Assembly: GCA_937902925.1 (NCBI GenBank)
Contig: CALFNN010000047.1
Coordinates: 1 to 64,000 of the forward strand
Length of the DNA stretch: 64,000 bases
Reading direction: 5' to 3'
From: an uncultured Opitutaceae bacterium
GTDB taxonomy: Bacteria; Verrucomicrobiota; Verrucomicrobiia; Opitutales; Opitutaceae
Shown: in pieces, positions 8,301 to 15,900 of the stretch
How positions within the stretch are numbered: position 1 is the first letter of the stretch
How the letters are laid out: each line of letters opens with the position of its first letter
The notes under the pieces: model-generated
Databases searched by the model: none
Seen by the model: only the letters and a program-made list of their open reading frames with translations
What the model was told of the DNA's origin: nothing
Program-made: the position numbers and the translations under genes

Positions 8301-8521
8301 GACTGGTGCGCCAGCGTGCCGGAGTGGGGCGCGGGATTGCCGCCGATCCAATTCCAGGAATCGCCGCCGTCCGCGCCGGTCCACGCGCCCGCGGGGATGG
8401 CGTCGTCGAACCAGTTCGTATCGGTGGCCACGGCGGGCGACGGGCTGGCGAGGGCGAGCGCGCCGAGGAGAAAGCCGAGACCGAGCGGATGAAGACCAGG
8501 CGGGGCGGGGGTGTTTTTCAT
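5348..8521 (-). CDS. GH9-like exported glycoside hydrolase, altered active site
   Basis: A 1057-residue protein. It has a signal peptide (~1-35), an N-terminal beta-sandwich/CBM-like region (~40-190), a second region including a cellulase N-terminal Ig-like domain (~200-430, with AIHVNQEGYLP), a GH9 (alpha/alpha)6 domain (~450-965) and a C-terminal Ig-like segment. GH9 enzymes are endo- or exo-glucanases using an Asp base in a DAGD motif and a C-terminal Glu acid. Here the DAGD position reads E544-A-A-N547 (in GGHFEAANYSK), while the Glu region is retained (E942 in TTEASTTDY). The fold is clear, but classical cellulase chemistry is doubtful. Start chosen at the ATG giving the signal peptide MKNTPAPPGLHPLGLGFLLG. 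Confidence 0.88.
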   Translation of the reverse strand: MKNTPAPPGLHPLGLGFLLGALALASPSPAVATDTNWFDDAIPAGAWTGADGGDSWNWIGGNPAPHSGTLAHQSTLAPGIHFHNFADASATLAVGSGDALFAWVYLDPANPPREIMLGWSDGTSWSHLAYWGENLIPWGTDGTADQWPMGALPPPGVWTRLEVPASAVNLEGRTLSGMGFVQYDGRATWDLAGKSAPDSGGGPPPPPAIDEAMLQVPQPGDNSLRILSPTLLELVRINAKQPDPAHVDSWDWVDDQGNFAPPDMSSLHVTVNGQPVAAHGIGFRRRPIYAPLDWRDLRIGNSLFVQLDTPIADAQSVDVTNDGTLWPASMGFAATADPLRFNPAIHVNQEGYLPAFPKKALVGYYLGNAGEMPVAATNFSLVDTSSGAAVFQGSLIQRRDVGFTYTPTPYQSVYEADFSGFTTPGEYRVVVPGMGASLRFRIDEGTAMAFARTYALGLLEQRSGFDVAMPFTRFTHAADHTAPAGVPVNDAAPYDFTWQTVANYATEVNSDNPPQIAPRLTSPSAQLFPFVNQGPIDVTGGHFEAANYSKVTWNMAQVVHVLMFAADSLPGVAALDNLGLPESGDGISDVLQEAKWEADALAKLQDADGAFYYAVNPVNREYEGDVLPENGDPQVVWPKNTVATAAAVAALAQCASSPRFQQAYPQAAADYWARAQHGWQFLTEAIARYGLDGAYQKIQHFGDDFTDRDDLAWAACEMFLATGDPQYQAALKDWFPDPTDRGNTWHWGWWPMYMCYGNAARDYAFAVKSGRLTAGQLDQDYFNRCVTAVIDGGNVSLAWSQASAYGTSFPDATKRVRTAGWYFSTEQAFDLVAAQQFNPSPDYVAAVLDNLNYEAGCNPVNVSYVTGLGWKRQRFVVDQYSANDRRILPKDGIPIGNIQEGFTWTWAYGGELTPLCFPSDGAADAPYPFYDRWADFWNVTTEASTTDYVRCFAVTAWLAAQTPPAGQAWRTTAASITAPTGSVIRGQPVTVTLQVADPDLTGAKIVWEASDQEPAFGNLSYTFTPVYDGANWIEAEVQWPDGRRAFANASVSVTSPP

Positions 8522-8689
8522 CGGCGACGTTATGCCCGCAAGGGACGCAACCGCCCAATGGGCTCTGCGCCCCAAACCGGGCGGAAAAAGACCGCGGGTC
8601 GCCGGCGGGCGCGACCCGCCACGAATCGACCGGAGCAGCGGGCGGACATTGAAGTTTCCCGGGCGCGGGCATTGAGTCGGGTCCGCATC

Positions 8690-9418
8690 ATGGACGCCGA
8701 CTTCAAGCTTCGTTCGCCGGAGACCGGCACCGAGTATTGGATTTTTCTGGAGACGCCGCCGGCGTCGGAGCCCAGGCCGCATCCCGCGGTGCTCGTGATG
8801 GATGGCGACGACCAGTTTCGATTCGCGGTCGAGGCGTATCGCGAAGTGCGCGTCGCCGGCCGGGTGCCGCCGCTCGTGCTCGCAGGAGTCGGCTACGGGG
8901 CGAGCTACGCGAAACCGGCGAACAAACGGCTGCGCGACTACACGGCGACGGCGATGGCGACGGAGGAGGGCAGCGGCGGCGCGGACGCGTTCGTGGCGTT
9001 TCTCGAACGGACGCTCTGGCCCGAGCTGGCGCGGCGCTTCCCGTTGCGCGCGGATACCCGCGGCCTCGCGGGACATTCGCTGGGCGCGCTCGCGGCGGTG
9101 CACGCGCTGTTTCGGCGAAAGCCGTTTTTCAACCGGTGCCTCGCAAGTGCGCCGTCGCTCTGGTGGGACAATCGCGCGCCGATCTGCGCCGCCCAGCAAC
9201 TGCAGCGCACGGGCGTCGCGCTGCCGGCGAAACTTTTTCTCGGCGTGGGCGAGGAGGACACGCCGTCGATGACCGGCGACCTCACGCTGCTCGAGGAGCA
9301 ACTCGCGGCGCTGCCGTTTCCGGGGCTCGAGGTTATTTCGCGGCGGTTTCCCGGACGCGACCACTACAATGCGCTGCCGGACGCGTATCGGGAGGGATTG
9401 ACGGCGCTGTTTGGCTGA
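8690..9418 (+). CDS. Alpha/beta hydrolase, Fes/esterase-D-like
   Basis: A 242-residue putative esterase of the family that includes ferric-enterobactin esterase and esterase D. The nucleophile is S130 in AGHSLGAL, the oxyanion strand is PAVLVMDGDDQF (~residues 29-40), and the catalytic histidine is probably H225 in GRDHYNALP. The acid is likely within GVGEEDT. No signal peptide. It is divergent from the GH9-like gene, sharing a 168-base intergenic region. The ATG at 8690 was chosen because it starts the conserved strand-rich N-terminus; the frame is open far upstream only as a shadow of the GH9 gene. Substrate unknown. Confidence 0.85.
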   Translation: MDADFKLRSPETGTEYWIFLETPPASEPRPHPAVLVMDGDDQFRFAVEAYREVRVAGRVPPLVLAGVGYGASYAKPANKRLRDYTATAMATEEGSGGADAFVAFLERTLWPELARRFPLRADTRGLAGHSLGALAAVHALFRRKPFFNRCLASAPSLWWDNRAPICAAQQLQRTGVALPAKLFLGVGEEDTPSMTGDLTLLEEQLAALPFPGLEVISRRFPGRDHYNALPDAYREGLTALFG

Positions 9419-9559
9419 GGAAAGCGCGCCGCGCGCGACAGCCGGCGCACTGCGCGCAGTGGCGGCCGCATTGGCCGGGGCGTGGGGTGGCGGGCGAAAA
9501 AAAACCCGCAGCGAACGGGAGTTCGACTGCGGGGTTGAGGGCCATGGGAAACGTCGCAC

Positions 9560-9718
9560 TCACGGGCAGGCTGCGGCCGGAGTCGCCGCCGCGGCCGCAG
9601 GGGCCGTGGTGAAATCGGCCGGGCTGGCGGCGCGGGCGGGACTGGCGAGGGCGACGATCACCCCGGCAAGGATGACAAGGGAGATGAATTTGAAGGAGAG
9701 TTCGGTTTCGTGTTTCAT
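9560..9718 (-). CDS. Small exported peptide (52 residues)
   Basis: A short gene. The product begins MKHETELSFKFISLVILAGV and continues IVALASPARAAS, a complete signal-peptide/transmembrane-like N-terminus. The remaining tail is Ala/Pro/Thr-rich and ends in Cys-Pro. It resembles the product of 10606-10839 in its opening (MK-E.....LVILAGVIVALASP against TVTIVLAGIVAAFASP), and both genes have the same 23-base motif upstream. Two independent copies with a shared control element argue that it is real. Function unknown. Confidence 0.6.
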   Translation of the reverse strand: MKHETELSFKFISLVILAGVIVALASPARAASPADFTTAPAAAAATPAAACP

Positions 9719-9800
9719 GGCGGGCGCAATTGGTTACACGGCGCAAGACGCCGGCGCGCCCGGGGGCGGTTGCCGTGGGGGCGGTAAAATTGGCGCCAAA

Positions 9801-9823
9801 ATTTCGCCGGGCGCTGTAACCGC
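9801..9823 (-). promoter_or_regulatory. Conserved upstream motif, copy 1
   Basis: A 23-base block (plus-strand reading: ATTTC, one base, CCGGG, three bases, TGTAACCGC) that matches 10910-10932 at 19 of 23 positions. It lies 82 bases upstream of the start of the small peptide gene at 9718. The second copy lies 71 bases upstream of the paralogue, which suggests a shared promoter or operator. Confidence 0.5.
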
Positions 9824-9960
9824 GGATGCAACGGATCGTCGCCCGGGCGGCGGCGCGGCTCGCGCGCAAAATTTGCGCGACGGACAACGGCGCGAATGGA
9901 CGGCGGTTGCTCGTGGCGCGGCGGCCCGCGGCCGGGGCGCAGGGTTTCCGGCGGCGACCC

Positions 9961-10320
9961 CTAGATCGACGCGGGCTCCGCGACGGTGCGGGCACCGCCC
10001 GCGGTGCCGGTGTTCACGGTCGTGGCGGGCTCGAACAGCAGCACGCTGACCTCCTCGGCGGCCACTGGCCGGTGCTCGACGCCGCGGGGAACGACGAGCA
10101 TCTCGCCGGCACGCAGCTCGACGGCGCGATCGCGGAATTCCATGCGAAAGGCGCCGGCCACGACGAGAAACAGCTCCTCCTCGTGCTCGTGGGAGTGCCA
10201 CACGAACTCGCCGCGAAATTTCACGAGCTTCACGTGCTGGCCGTTGAGTGCGGCGACGATCCGCGGGTTCCAATGGTCGGAAATACGGCCGAACTTTTCG
10301 GCGAGGTTGATCTTGTTCAT
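9961..10320 (-). CDS. Cupin-domain protein
   Basis: A 119-residue single-domain cupin. Motif 1 is visible as WHSHEHEEELFLVVAG (residues ~42-57, with the usual two His and a Glu metal-ligand set) and motif 2 as GEMLVVPRGVEHRP (~71-84). Small cupins of this kind bind a metal and may act as isomerases, dioxygenases or sensors; the ligand is not predictable. The start overlaps the DUF2007 stop (ATGA), so the two form an operon. The stop precedes a ~240-base gap that carries a conserved motif. Confidence 0.88.
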   Translation of the reverse strand: MNKINLAEKFGRISDHWNPRIVAALNGQHVKLVKFRGEFVWHSHEHEEELFLVVAGAFRMEFRDRAVELRAGEMLVVPRGVEHRPVAAEEVSVLLFEPATTVNTGTAGGARTVAEPASI

Positions 10321-10529
10321 GGCTCAGCGGGGAGCGCGAGCACGCGGCGGGCCTCGTCGGCATCCTCATCCTCGACCTGCACGCGCACGCCCAAGCCGGC
10401 GAAGAGATAGTGCGGCGCGAGCTGGGAGGTCATCTCGTCGGGCACCCACGCCTTGATGCCGCTGCCCTCGAGGAGGGATTTTTTCAGCATCGCCTCCGAG
10501 ACCGAGGAACAATGGACGACGGTCGTCAT
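10317..10529 (-). CDS. DUF2007 family small protein
   Basis: A 70-residue protein, MTTVVHCSSVSEAMLKKSLL..., that matches the DUF2007 'putative signal-transducing' fold. Residues ~1-25 form the first beta-alpha unit, the middle carries the ligand-like loop GSGIKAWVPDEM, and the C-terminus reads VQVEDEDADEARRVL, the family's usual ending. No enzymatic role is established for this family. It is translationally coupled to the downstream cupin gene by a four-base overlap, the best hint that the two act together. Confidence 0.82.
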   Translation of the reverse strand: MTTVVHCSSVSEAMLKKSLLEGSGIKAWVPDEMTSQLAPHYLFAGLGVRVQVEDEDADEARRVLALPAEP

Positions 10530-10605
10530 GGGCGGAACGGTGCGCGCGATCGGACCAAAGCGCAAACCCGCCGGCGGCCGGGAGAAACGATCCAACGATC
10601 CGCGG

Positions 10606-10839
10606 TCAGGACCGGACCAGGCTGCGACGGTGCCGGTGGCGGGAGCTGGCGACCGGGGGAGCGAGCGGGGAGGCGTCGGCCGGCGCCGCGAGCGCCACCG
10701 GCGCGGCGACCGGGGCGTTGACGACCACTGCGGCCGCGGGCGCCCGGAGGACGGGTTTCGCGCCCGGGCTGGCAAAAGCGGCGACGATGCCGGCGAGAAC
10801 GATCGTGACGGTGAGCGCGAAGAGTGGTTCGTTTTTCAT
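10606..10839 (-). CDS. Small exported Ala/Pro-rich peptide (77 residues)
   Basis: It begins MKNEPLFALTVTIVLAGIVA, a signal-peptide or membrane-anchor segment. An Ala/Pro/Val-rich low-complexity stretch follows, then a strongly basic tail (SSRHRHRRSLVRS). It is similar in its N-terminus to the peptide at 9560-9718 and shares the upstream motif at 10910-10932. The basic tail suggests membrane-surface or nucleic-acid contact, but this is speculation. The longer in-frame reading that starts further upstream runs through the motif and was rejected. Confidence 0.55.
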   Translation of the reverse strand: MKNEPLFALTVTIVLAGIVAAFASPGAKPVLRAPAAAVVVNAPVAAPVALAAPADASPLAPPVASSRHRHRRSLVRS

Positions 10840-10909
10840 GCTGCGATGGGCGGGGAGACGCGGTCCATCGCCGGAGGGTTCCCCGCCCGGTCTGGAAATG
10901 CCGGGGTAT

Positions 10910-10932
10910 ATTTCACCGGGTCGTGTAACCGC
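10910..10932 (-). promoter_or_regulatory. Conserved upstream motif, copy 2
   Basis: Second copy of the 23-base block described at 9801-9823, differing at four positions (the single spacer base and the three-base spacer). It is placed 71 bases before the start of the 77-residue peptide gene. Confidence 0.5.
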
Positions 10933-10978
10933 CGACGGGCGCATTCGTCCGCGACCGGCGCCGCCGGCCGGTTTGCGA

Positions 10979-11518
10979 TCATTTCACCCTGGCGAACACC
11001 ACGCAGTCGCGGGCCTCGGGGCCGAGCGTGGGGCACACGTGCCAGCGGCGCAGCACGCCCTCGCGCACCATGCCGGCTTTTTCCATGACGCGGGCGGAGG
11101 CGGGGTTGCCGACATCGCAATAGGCCCACGCGCGGAAGAGCGACGGTTGCGCGAGCGACCAATCCACCAGAAAGGTGAGGGCCTCGGTGGCAAAACCGTG
11201 GCCCCAGAATTTTTTCGCGAACGCATAGCCGAACATCACCTTGCCCGCCTCGAGCGTCACGCCAATCGACCCGATTGGCGCCGCCGTGCCCTTGAGGCAG
11301 AGCAGCCACATGAGGTGACCCTCGCTTTTTTCCCAGCGCGCGATCGATTCGCGCAGAAACATGGTGACGGGCTCGACGCGCTCGTAGGCGCGCCAGCTCA
11401 GGTAGCGCGTGACCTCGGGATCGCTCGCGTAATTCTCGAACACCGCCGGCGCATCGGCGACCTGCGGAAGCCGGGCGGTCAACCGGGCGGTGGCGAACGT
11501 GGCGGGCGGGCGGACCAT
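10979..11518 (-). CDS. GNAT family N-acetyltransferase (RimJ/RimL-like)
   Basis: A 179-residue acetyltransferase. It opens with the RimJ-type strand ATARLTARLPQVADAPAVF, and the acetyl-CoA-binding region lies at residues ~108-135 (GYAFAKKFWGHGFATEAL, the expected R/Q-x-x-G-x-G/A site in relaxed form). The typical C-terminal 'N-x-x-S-x-x-V-M-E-K-A-G-M' signature is present as NPASARVMEKAGM. Such enzymes acetylate protein N-termini or small amines. It follows the haem-binding protein on the same strand, 22 bases away, suggesting co-transcription. Confidence 0.9.
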   Translation of the reverse strand: MVRPPATFATARLTARLPQVADAPAVFENYASDPEVTRYLSWRAYERVEPVTMFLRESIARWEKSEGHLMWLLCLKGTAAPIGSIGVTLEAGKVMFGYAFAKKFWGHGFATEALTFLVDWSLAQPSLFRAWAYCDVGNPASARVMEKAGMVREGVLRRWHVCPTLGPEARDCVVFARVK

Positions 11519-11540
11519 GGCAGCGGCGGGACGAAGGCCG

Positions 11541-12011
11541 TCAGTTCGGCCCCTCGATCTTGTCCTGCAGGGCGACGGCCCAGTCGATGAGGGCGTTGCG
11601 CTGCTCGTCCGTGAGCGCCGCATCGCGGTGGATCCAGGTGTAGGATTTCAACGGCATCGTGTGATCGGTGAGCTGGTCGGCGATCGCGCCGAATTTCCGG
11701 CCCTGACGCTTCGCGCTGTAGGTGCCGAATTCTGAAAAGTTGAGTTCGCGTTTCCCGTCGTCGATGTGGTTCTCGAGCCACCAGCCGACCGGCTGCACGC
11801 CGGCATACCAGGGATAGCGCGTGTTGTCCGAGTGACAATCGTAGCAGGCGACTTCGAGGACATGGCGCACCGCGGGCGGCGTGGGGTAGAGGGTGGCGAG
11901 GTCGTCCTTGCCGGGTGGGGTCGCTGAAATATTCCGGGCGGGGCGGATGAACTGCCCGGCGACGGCGGCAACACCCAGCACCAGGAGGATTCTTTTCAGC
12001 GGGAAACGCAT
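11541..12011 (-). CDS. Haem-binding domain protein (cytochrome-like)
   Basis: A 156-residue protein of the 'haem-binding domain' family. An N-terminal membrane anchor or signal (residues ~6-21, KRILLVLGVAAVAGQ) is followed by the haem attachment site C56-Y-D-C59-H60 in VACYDCHSDN. A second conserved patch reads YPWYAGVQPVGWWLENHIDDGK, and the motif MPLKSYTWIHRDA is near the C-terminus. Relatives are periplasmic c-type haem proteins of unknown electron partner. Co-directional with the GNAT gene downstream. Confidence 0.88.
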   Translation of the reverse strand: MRFPLKRILLVLGVAAVAGQFIRPARNISATPPGKDDLATLYPTPPAVRHVLEVACYDCHSDNTRYPWYAGVQPVGWWLENHIDDGKRELNFSEFGTYSAKRQGRKFGAIADQLTDHTMPLKSYTWIHRDAALTDEQRNALIDWAVALQDKIEGPN

Positions 12012-12093
12012 GTGGAAGGATTGACGCCGGGTGCGGGGAATGAGTTGCGGTTACGAACCGGCCGGCTTGTTCGGCCGGCGCCCGGGCGCGGCT

Positions 12094-12675
12094 TCAGCCG
12101 GCGAGCGCATCGTGGACGAGCGAGACGATGGCGGAAGGGAGCGCGACGCCGCGGGCGAGCTCCTGCGCGCGCGGGCTCATCTTGCGCCAGGTTTTTTTCA
12201 GGATATCGACGAACTTCTCGCGGGGATAGTCCGCATGTTGCGCGGCGAAGGCCGTGATTTCGTTTTCCAGGAACACGAGGCACGCCGCGTCCTCGAGTGC
12301 CTGGGTGCCGGCCTCGGTTTTCAGGCCGACCTTGGCCACCCACATGCAGACCTCGGCCGCCTCGCTCGTGGAGAAGCCGGCGTCGAGCAGCAGCGCACCC
12401 GCGCGCGCCGCCTGCTTGGTGTAGAGCGATTTTCGCCAGGCAAAATAGCCGGCCTTGCCCTCCGGAAAAGTCGCGCGGGGGACGCGCCAGCGCTCGAGGT
12501 GCTGGCAGCGTGCGGCGAGGCGCAGGAGGGGCGACGCGGCGGGCACGAGGCGCGCGACCCAGGCCTCCATCCGCTCCGCGTAAACGAGCTCGGCGGCGCG
12601 GCCGTCGGACGCGCGGGTGGGATCGGCCATGTGGGCGGCGTCGATGAGATCGCGGGCGCGGGCGTGGGCATCCAT
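12094..12675 (-). CDS. DUF4202 domain protein
   Basis: A 193-residue protein matching DUF4202: DLIDAAHMADP at the start, then LVYAERMEAWVARLVP, LAARCQHLERWRVPRATFP and AGYFAWRKSLYTKQA (the conserved Cys/His/Trp cluster), followed by helices to the end. The family is helical, possibly metal-binding through the conserved E/H residues, and of unknown function. It is divergent from the large helicase gene, with 233 bases between the two starts, so a shared control region is possible. Confidence 0.85.
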   Translation of the reverse strand: MDAHARARDLIDAAHMADPTRASDGRAAELVYAERMEAWVARLVPAASPLLRLAARCQHLERWRVPRATFPEGKAGYFAWRKSLYTKQAARAGALLLDAGFSTSEAAEVCMWVAKVGLKTEAGTQALEDAACLVFLENEITAFAAQHADYPREKFVDILKKTWRKMSPRAQELARGVALPSAIVSLVHDALAG

Positions 12676-12908
12676 GCCGGCGAGTGGAGCGGATCACGGC
12701 GGGGCGGGCAAGCCGCGGCACGGACAAGCACGCGCGGGTTTCCGCCGGCCGCCGCCGCCGCGGCCGGGGCGGATCGCATTTCGTGCACAATGCGCGCGGC
12801 CGGCGTCACGCAAATTTCACGCACCGATCGCTGGTGCGGGTCAGGAAGTTGCGGCAGGCACCGAACGCACGGCGGCGCCACGTGTCCATGGGGCGGTCAA
12901 TCCAGACC

Positions 12909-15900
12909 ATGAGCCAGCCCAACGAAACGGACATCCCCGTGCGCGTCGCCGCCACGGTCGACGCGTGGAAACGCAAGCTGCTCGACCTCAGCCGGCGCAA
13001 CCGCGCGCTCCATTTCCAACCGGTGCGCGTCGCCACGATCACGGTCATCGACGAGCGGCCCGGCGAGGTCTTCCGCCGCCTCTATCTGCGCGAACTCCCG
13101 GTGCGCTTTCGCGCCCTCGATGCGACCCGGGCGACGCCCGCGGTGGCGACCCGGGGCGGGTCCGCGGCCGAGCCGGCGTTCGCGGAGTTCGTGCCGGCCG
13201 AAATCGGCGCCGCGCGGGCCGCGGGCTCCGGCCCCGAGATCGGGCCGCGCGCCACGCCCGCGTTCGCGCCGGTCGGCCTGCCCGCCGTGACGCCGCCGGA
13301 TTACGACGACGAACCCGTGCCCGCGCCGGCCTACGTTCCCTATGACAGCGAGGCGCCGCTCGAGGCGCACGCCGACGACTGGCTGCAGACGGACAGCTCG
13401 CCGGAGGCGCTCGACAAGTCGCTGCGCCGGCTCGCCGAGGTGGCGCGCAGTTCGCTCGAGGAGCAGGGCGTCAACACCCTTTACCTCACGCTCGGCCAGC
13501 TCGACTACCAGGAGGCCGACGAGGCGCGCGAGGTGCTGCACGCGCCGCTCGTGATGCTGCCCGTCGCGCTCGCGCGCAAGTCGGCGCGGGCCGGCTATGT
13601 GCTCCACGCCGCCGACGAGGACCCGCTCGTCAACCCGGCGCTGGTCGAGCTGCTGCGCCGCAACTTCGGCGTCATCCTGCCCGAGTTGCCGGCGTCCGAT
13701 GCGATGGCGGACGACTACGACCTGCACGGGTTTTTCGCCGAGGTGGCGAAACGCATCGGCCGCCGCCCCGGATGGTCCGTGCAGCACCGGGTGCATCTCG
13801 CGCCGTTTTCCTTCCAAAAATTCGTGATGTATAAGGACCTCGAGGCGAACTGCGCCGCCGCGGTCCAGCACCGCCTGATCCGCCAGCTCGCCACGCGCGC
13901 CGGCGGCGCCGTCGTCGGGCTGCCGCCGGACGTGCGCCACCTCGACCTCGACAAGGCGTTCGCCCCCGAGGAGACGTTCCAGATCGTCGATGCCGACGGG
14001 AGCCAGCTCCGCGCGCTCGCCGCCGTGGCCCACGCGCACGATCTCGTGATCGAGGGCCCGCCCGGCACGGGTAAATCGCAGACGATCACCAATCTCATCG
14101 CGACGTCGCTGGCCGCGGGCAAGACGGTGCTCTTCGTGGCGGAAAAAATGGCGGCGCTCCAGGTGGTGCACCGCCGCCTGGTCGCCGCGGGCCTCGGCGA
14201 ATTCTGCCTCGAGCTGCATTCGACGAAGGCCAGCAAGCGGGCCGTGATGGCCGAGCTCACCTCCGCGCTGGAGGCCTCGCAGCAGCCGGTCGCGGCGCCC
14301 GTGGGGGCGGCCCAGCGGCTGCCGGTCGCGCGGGCCGCGGTCAACGACTACGTGCACGCCGCGCACGCGCCGTTTGCCGAGCTCGGGCTCGCGCCGTTTC
14401 ACGCCTACGAGGAATTTGCCGCCGTGCGCGCCGCGCCGCGGCTCCCCTACGAGGGACCGGTCGAAACCGTCGGGGCCGCGCAACTCGACACGACCGTGCG
14501 CCAGCTGCGTGCGCTGGCGATCGCCGTGCACGAGCTCGGCAATCCGGCGCAGCACCCGTGGCGGGATGCGACCCGGACGGTCTATCTGCCCACGGATCTC
14601 GAGGGGATCGAGGAACTCGCCACCGCGCTCACCGCGGCGCTGGCGCCGTTGCGCGGGCAGGGCCCGGCGATCGCCGCGCACCTCGGGCTGCCCGCGATCG
14701 AGACGTTCGCCGACGTCGGGGCCGCCGCGGAGGTCGCCGCGCTCTTCGCCCGTTCGCCCGGCGCGCCGCTCGCGGTGCTGCAGGATCCGGCGTGGGCGCA
14801 CGCGCCCGGTGCGGCCACTGCGCTCATCGAGCGCGGCGCCGAGTGGACCAGACTGCACGCGCGCCTCACGGCCCTGTTCACCGAGGCGGTGTTCGACCAG
14901 GAACACGCGGACGACATCGCCTACATCGAGCGGAAGGCGCAGGGCGCCCGCTCGCTCTTCGCGCGGCTCGATGCGCGCTACCGTGCCATCCGCCGCCGCT
15001 GGCGCGACTACCGCGCGACCGACTATCCGAAGTCGCTCGTCGAGCAGGCCGCCGACCTGAGGCTCGTCGACCGCCTCCAGCGCGAGCGCGAGGCGCTGCG
15101 CGCCCACGAAGCGACGGCGCGCGAATGGTTCGGGGAGCACTGGCGCGGCGAGCGCTCCGACTGGGGGGCGCTCACGCGCTATCTCGCGTGGATCGCGGAG
15201 TTTCACCGCGCCCGGCTCCTGCACCGGCTCACACCGCGGGCCGCGGAAATCGCGGCGCAGCCCGCGCCCGACATCCGCGCCGCGCAGCAATTGCAGGCCG
15301 CGGCGTCGCTGGCGCGCGGCGCGCTCGCGAAGCTCGGCGCCGCGGTCGGCTGGCCCGATGGCTACCTCGGGACCGAAAGCTTTTCCGGGCAGGCGGCGCG
15401 GGCCGAGGCGCTGGTGAAACACCTCACGGCGGCGCCGCGCTGGGCGGCGTTTGCGGCGGCGCGCCAGACGGTCGCGCACGGCATCGCGGCGTCGTTTCTC
15501 GACGCGGCGCACCACGGCCGGCTGGGCTACGACGATCTCGACCGGGCGTTCCTGCGCGCGTTTCACGCCGCGTGGATCGCGGCGGCGCTGCGGGCGCGGC
15601 CGTTGCTGGAGAAATTCAATGCGGCGGCGCACGAGCAGCGCGTCGCGGAATTCCGCACGCTCGACGAGCAGGTGCTGGTCGAAAACCGCTCGCGCCTCGT
15701 GGCGCGTCTGCGCGAGGGCGGCCGGGCCCGGTTGCAGGCGCCGGAGGCGGCGGCGGGCCTGCCGGTCCTGCGCCGCGAGATGGCGCGGCAGCGCGGGCAC
15801 CAGCCGCTGCGCCGCACGCTGCGCGAGGCCGAGGCCGCGGTGCGCGCGATCAAGCCGTGTTTCCTGATGAGCCCGCTCACGGTGGCGCAATACCTCGACG

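Noticed and set aside
6842-8689. Upstream in-frame extension of the esterase gene
   Set aside because: It lies antisense within the GH9-like gene. The true start is the ATG at 8690, where the conserved hydrolase begins.
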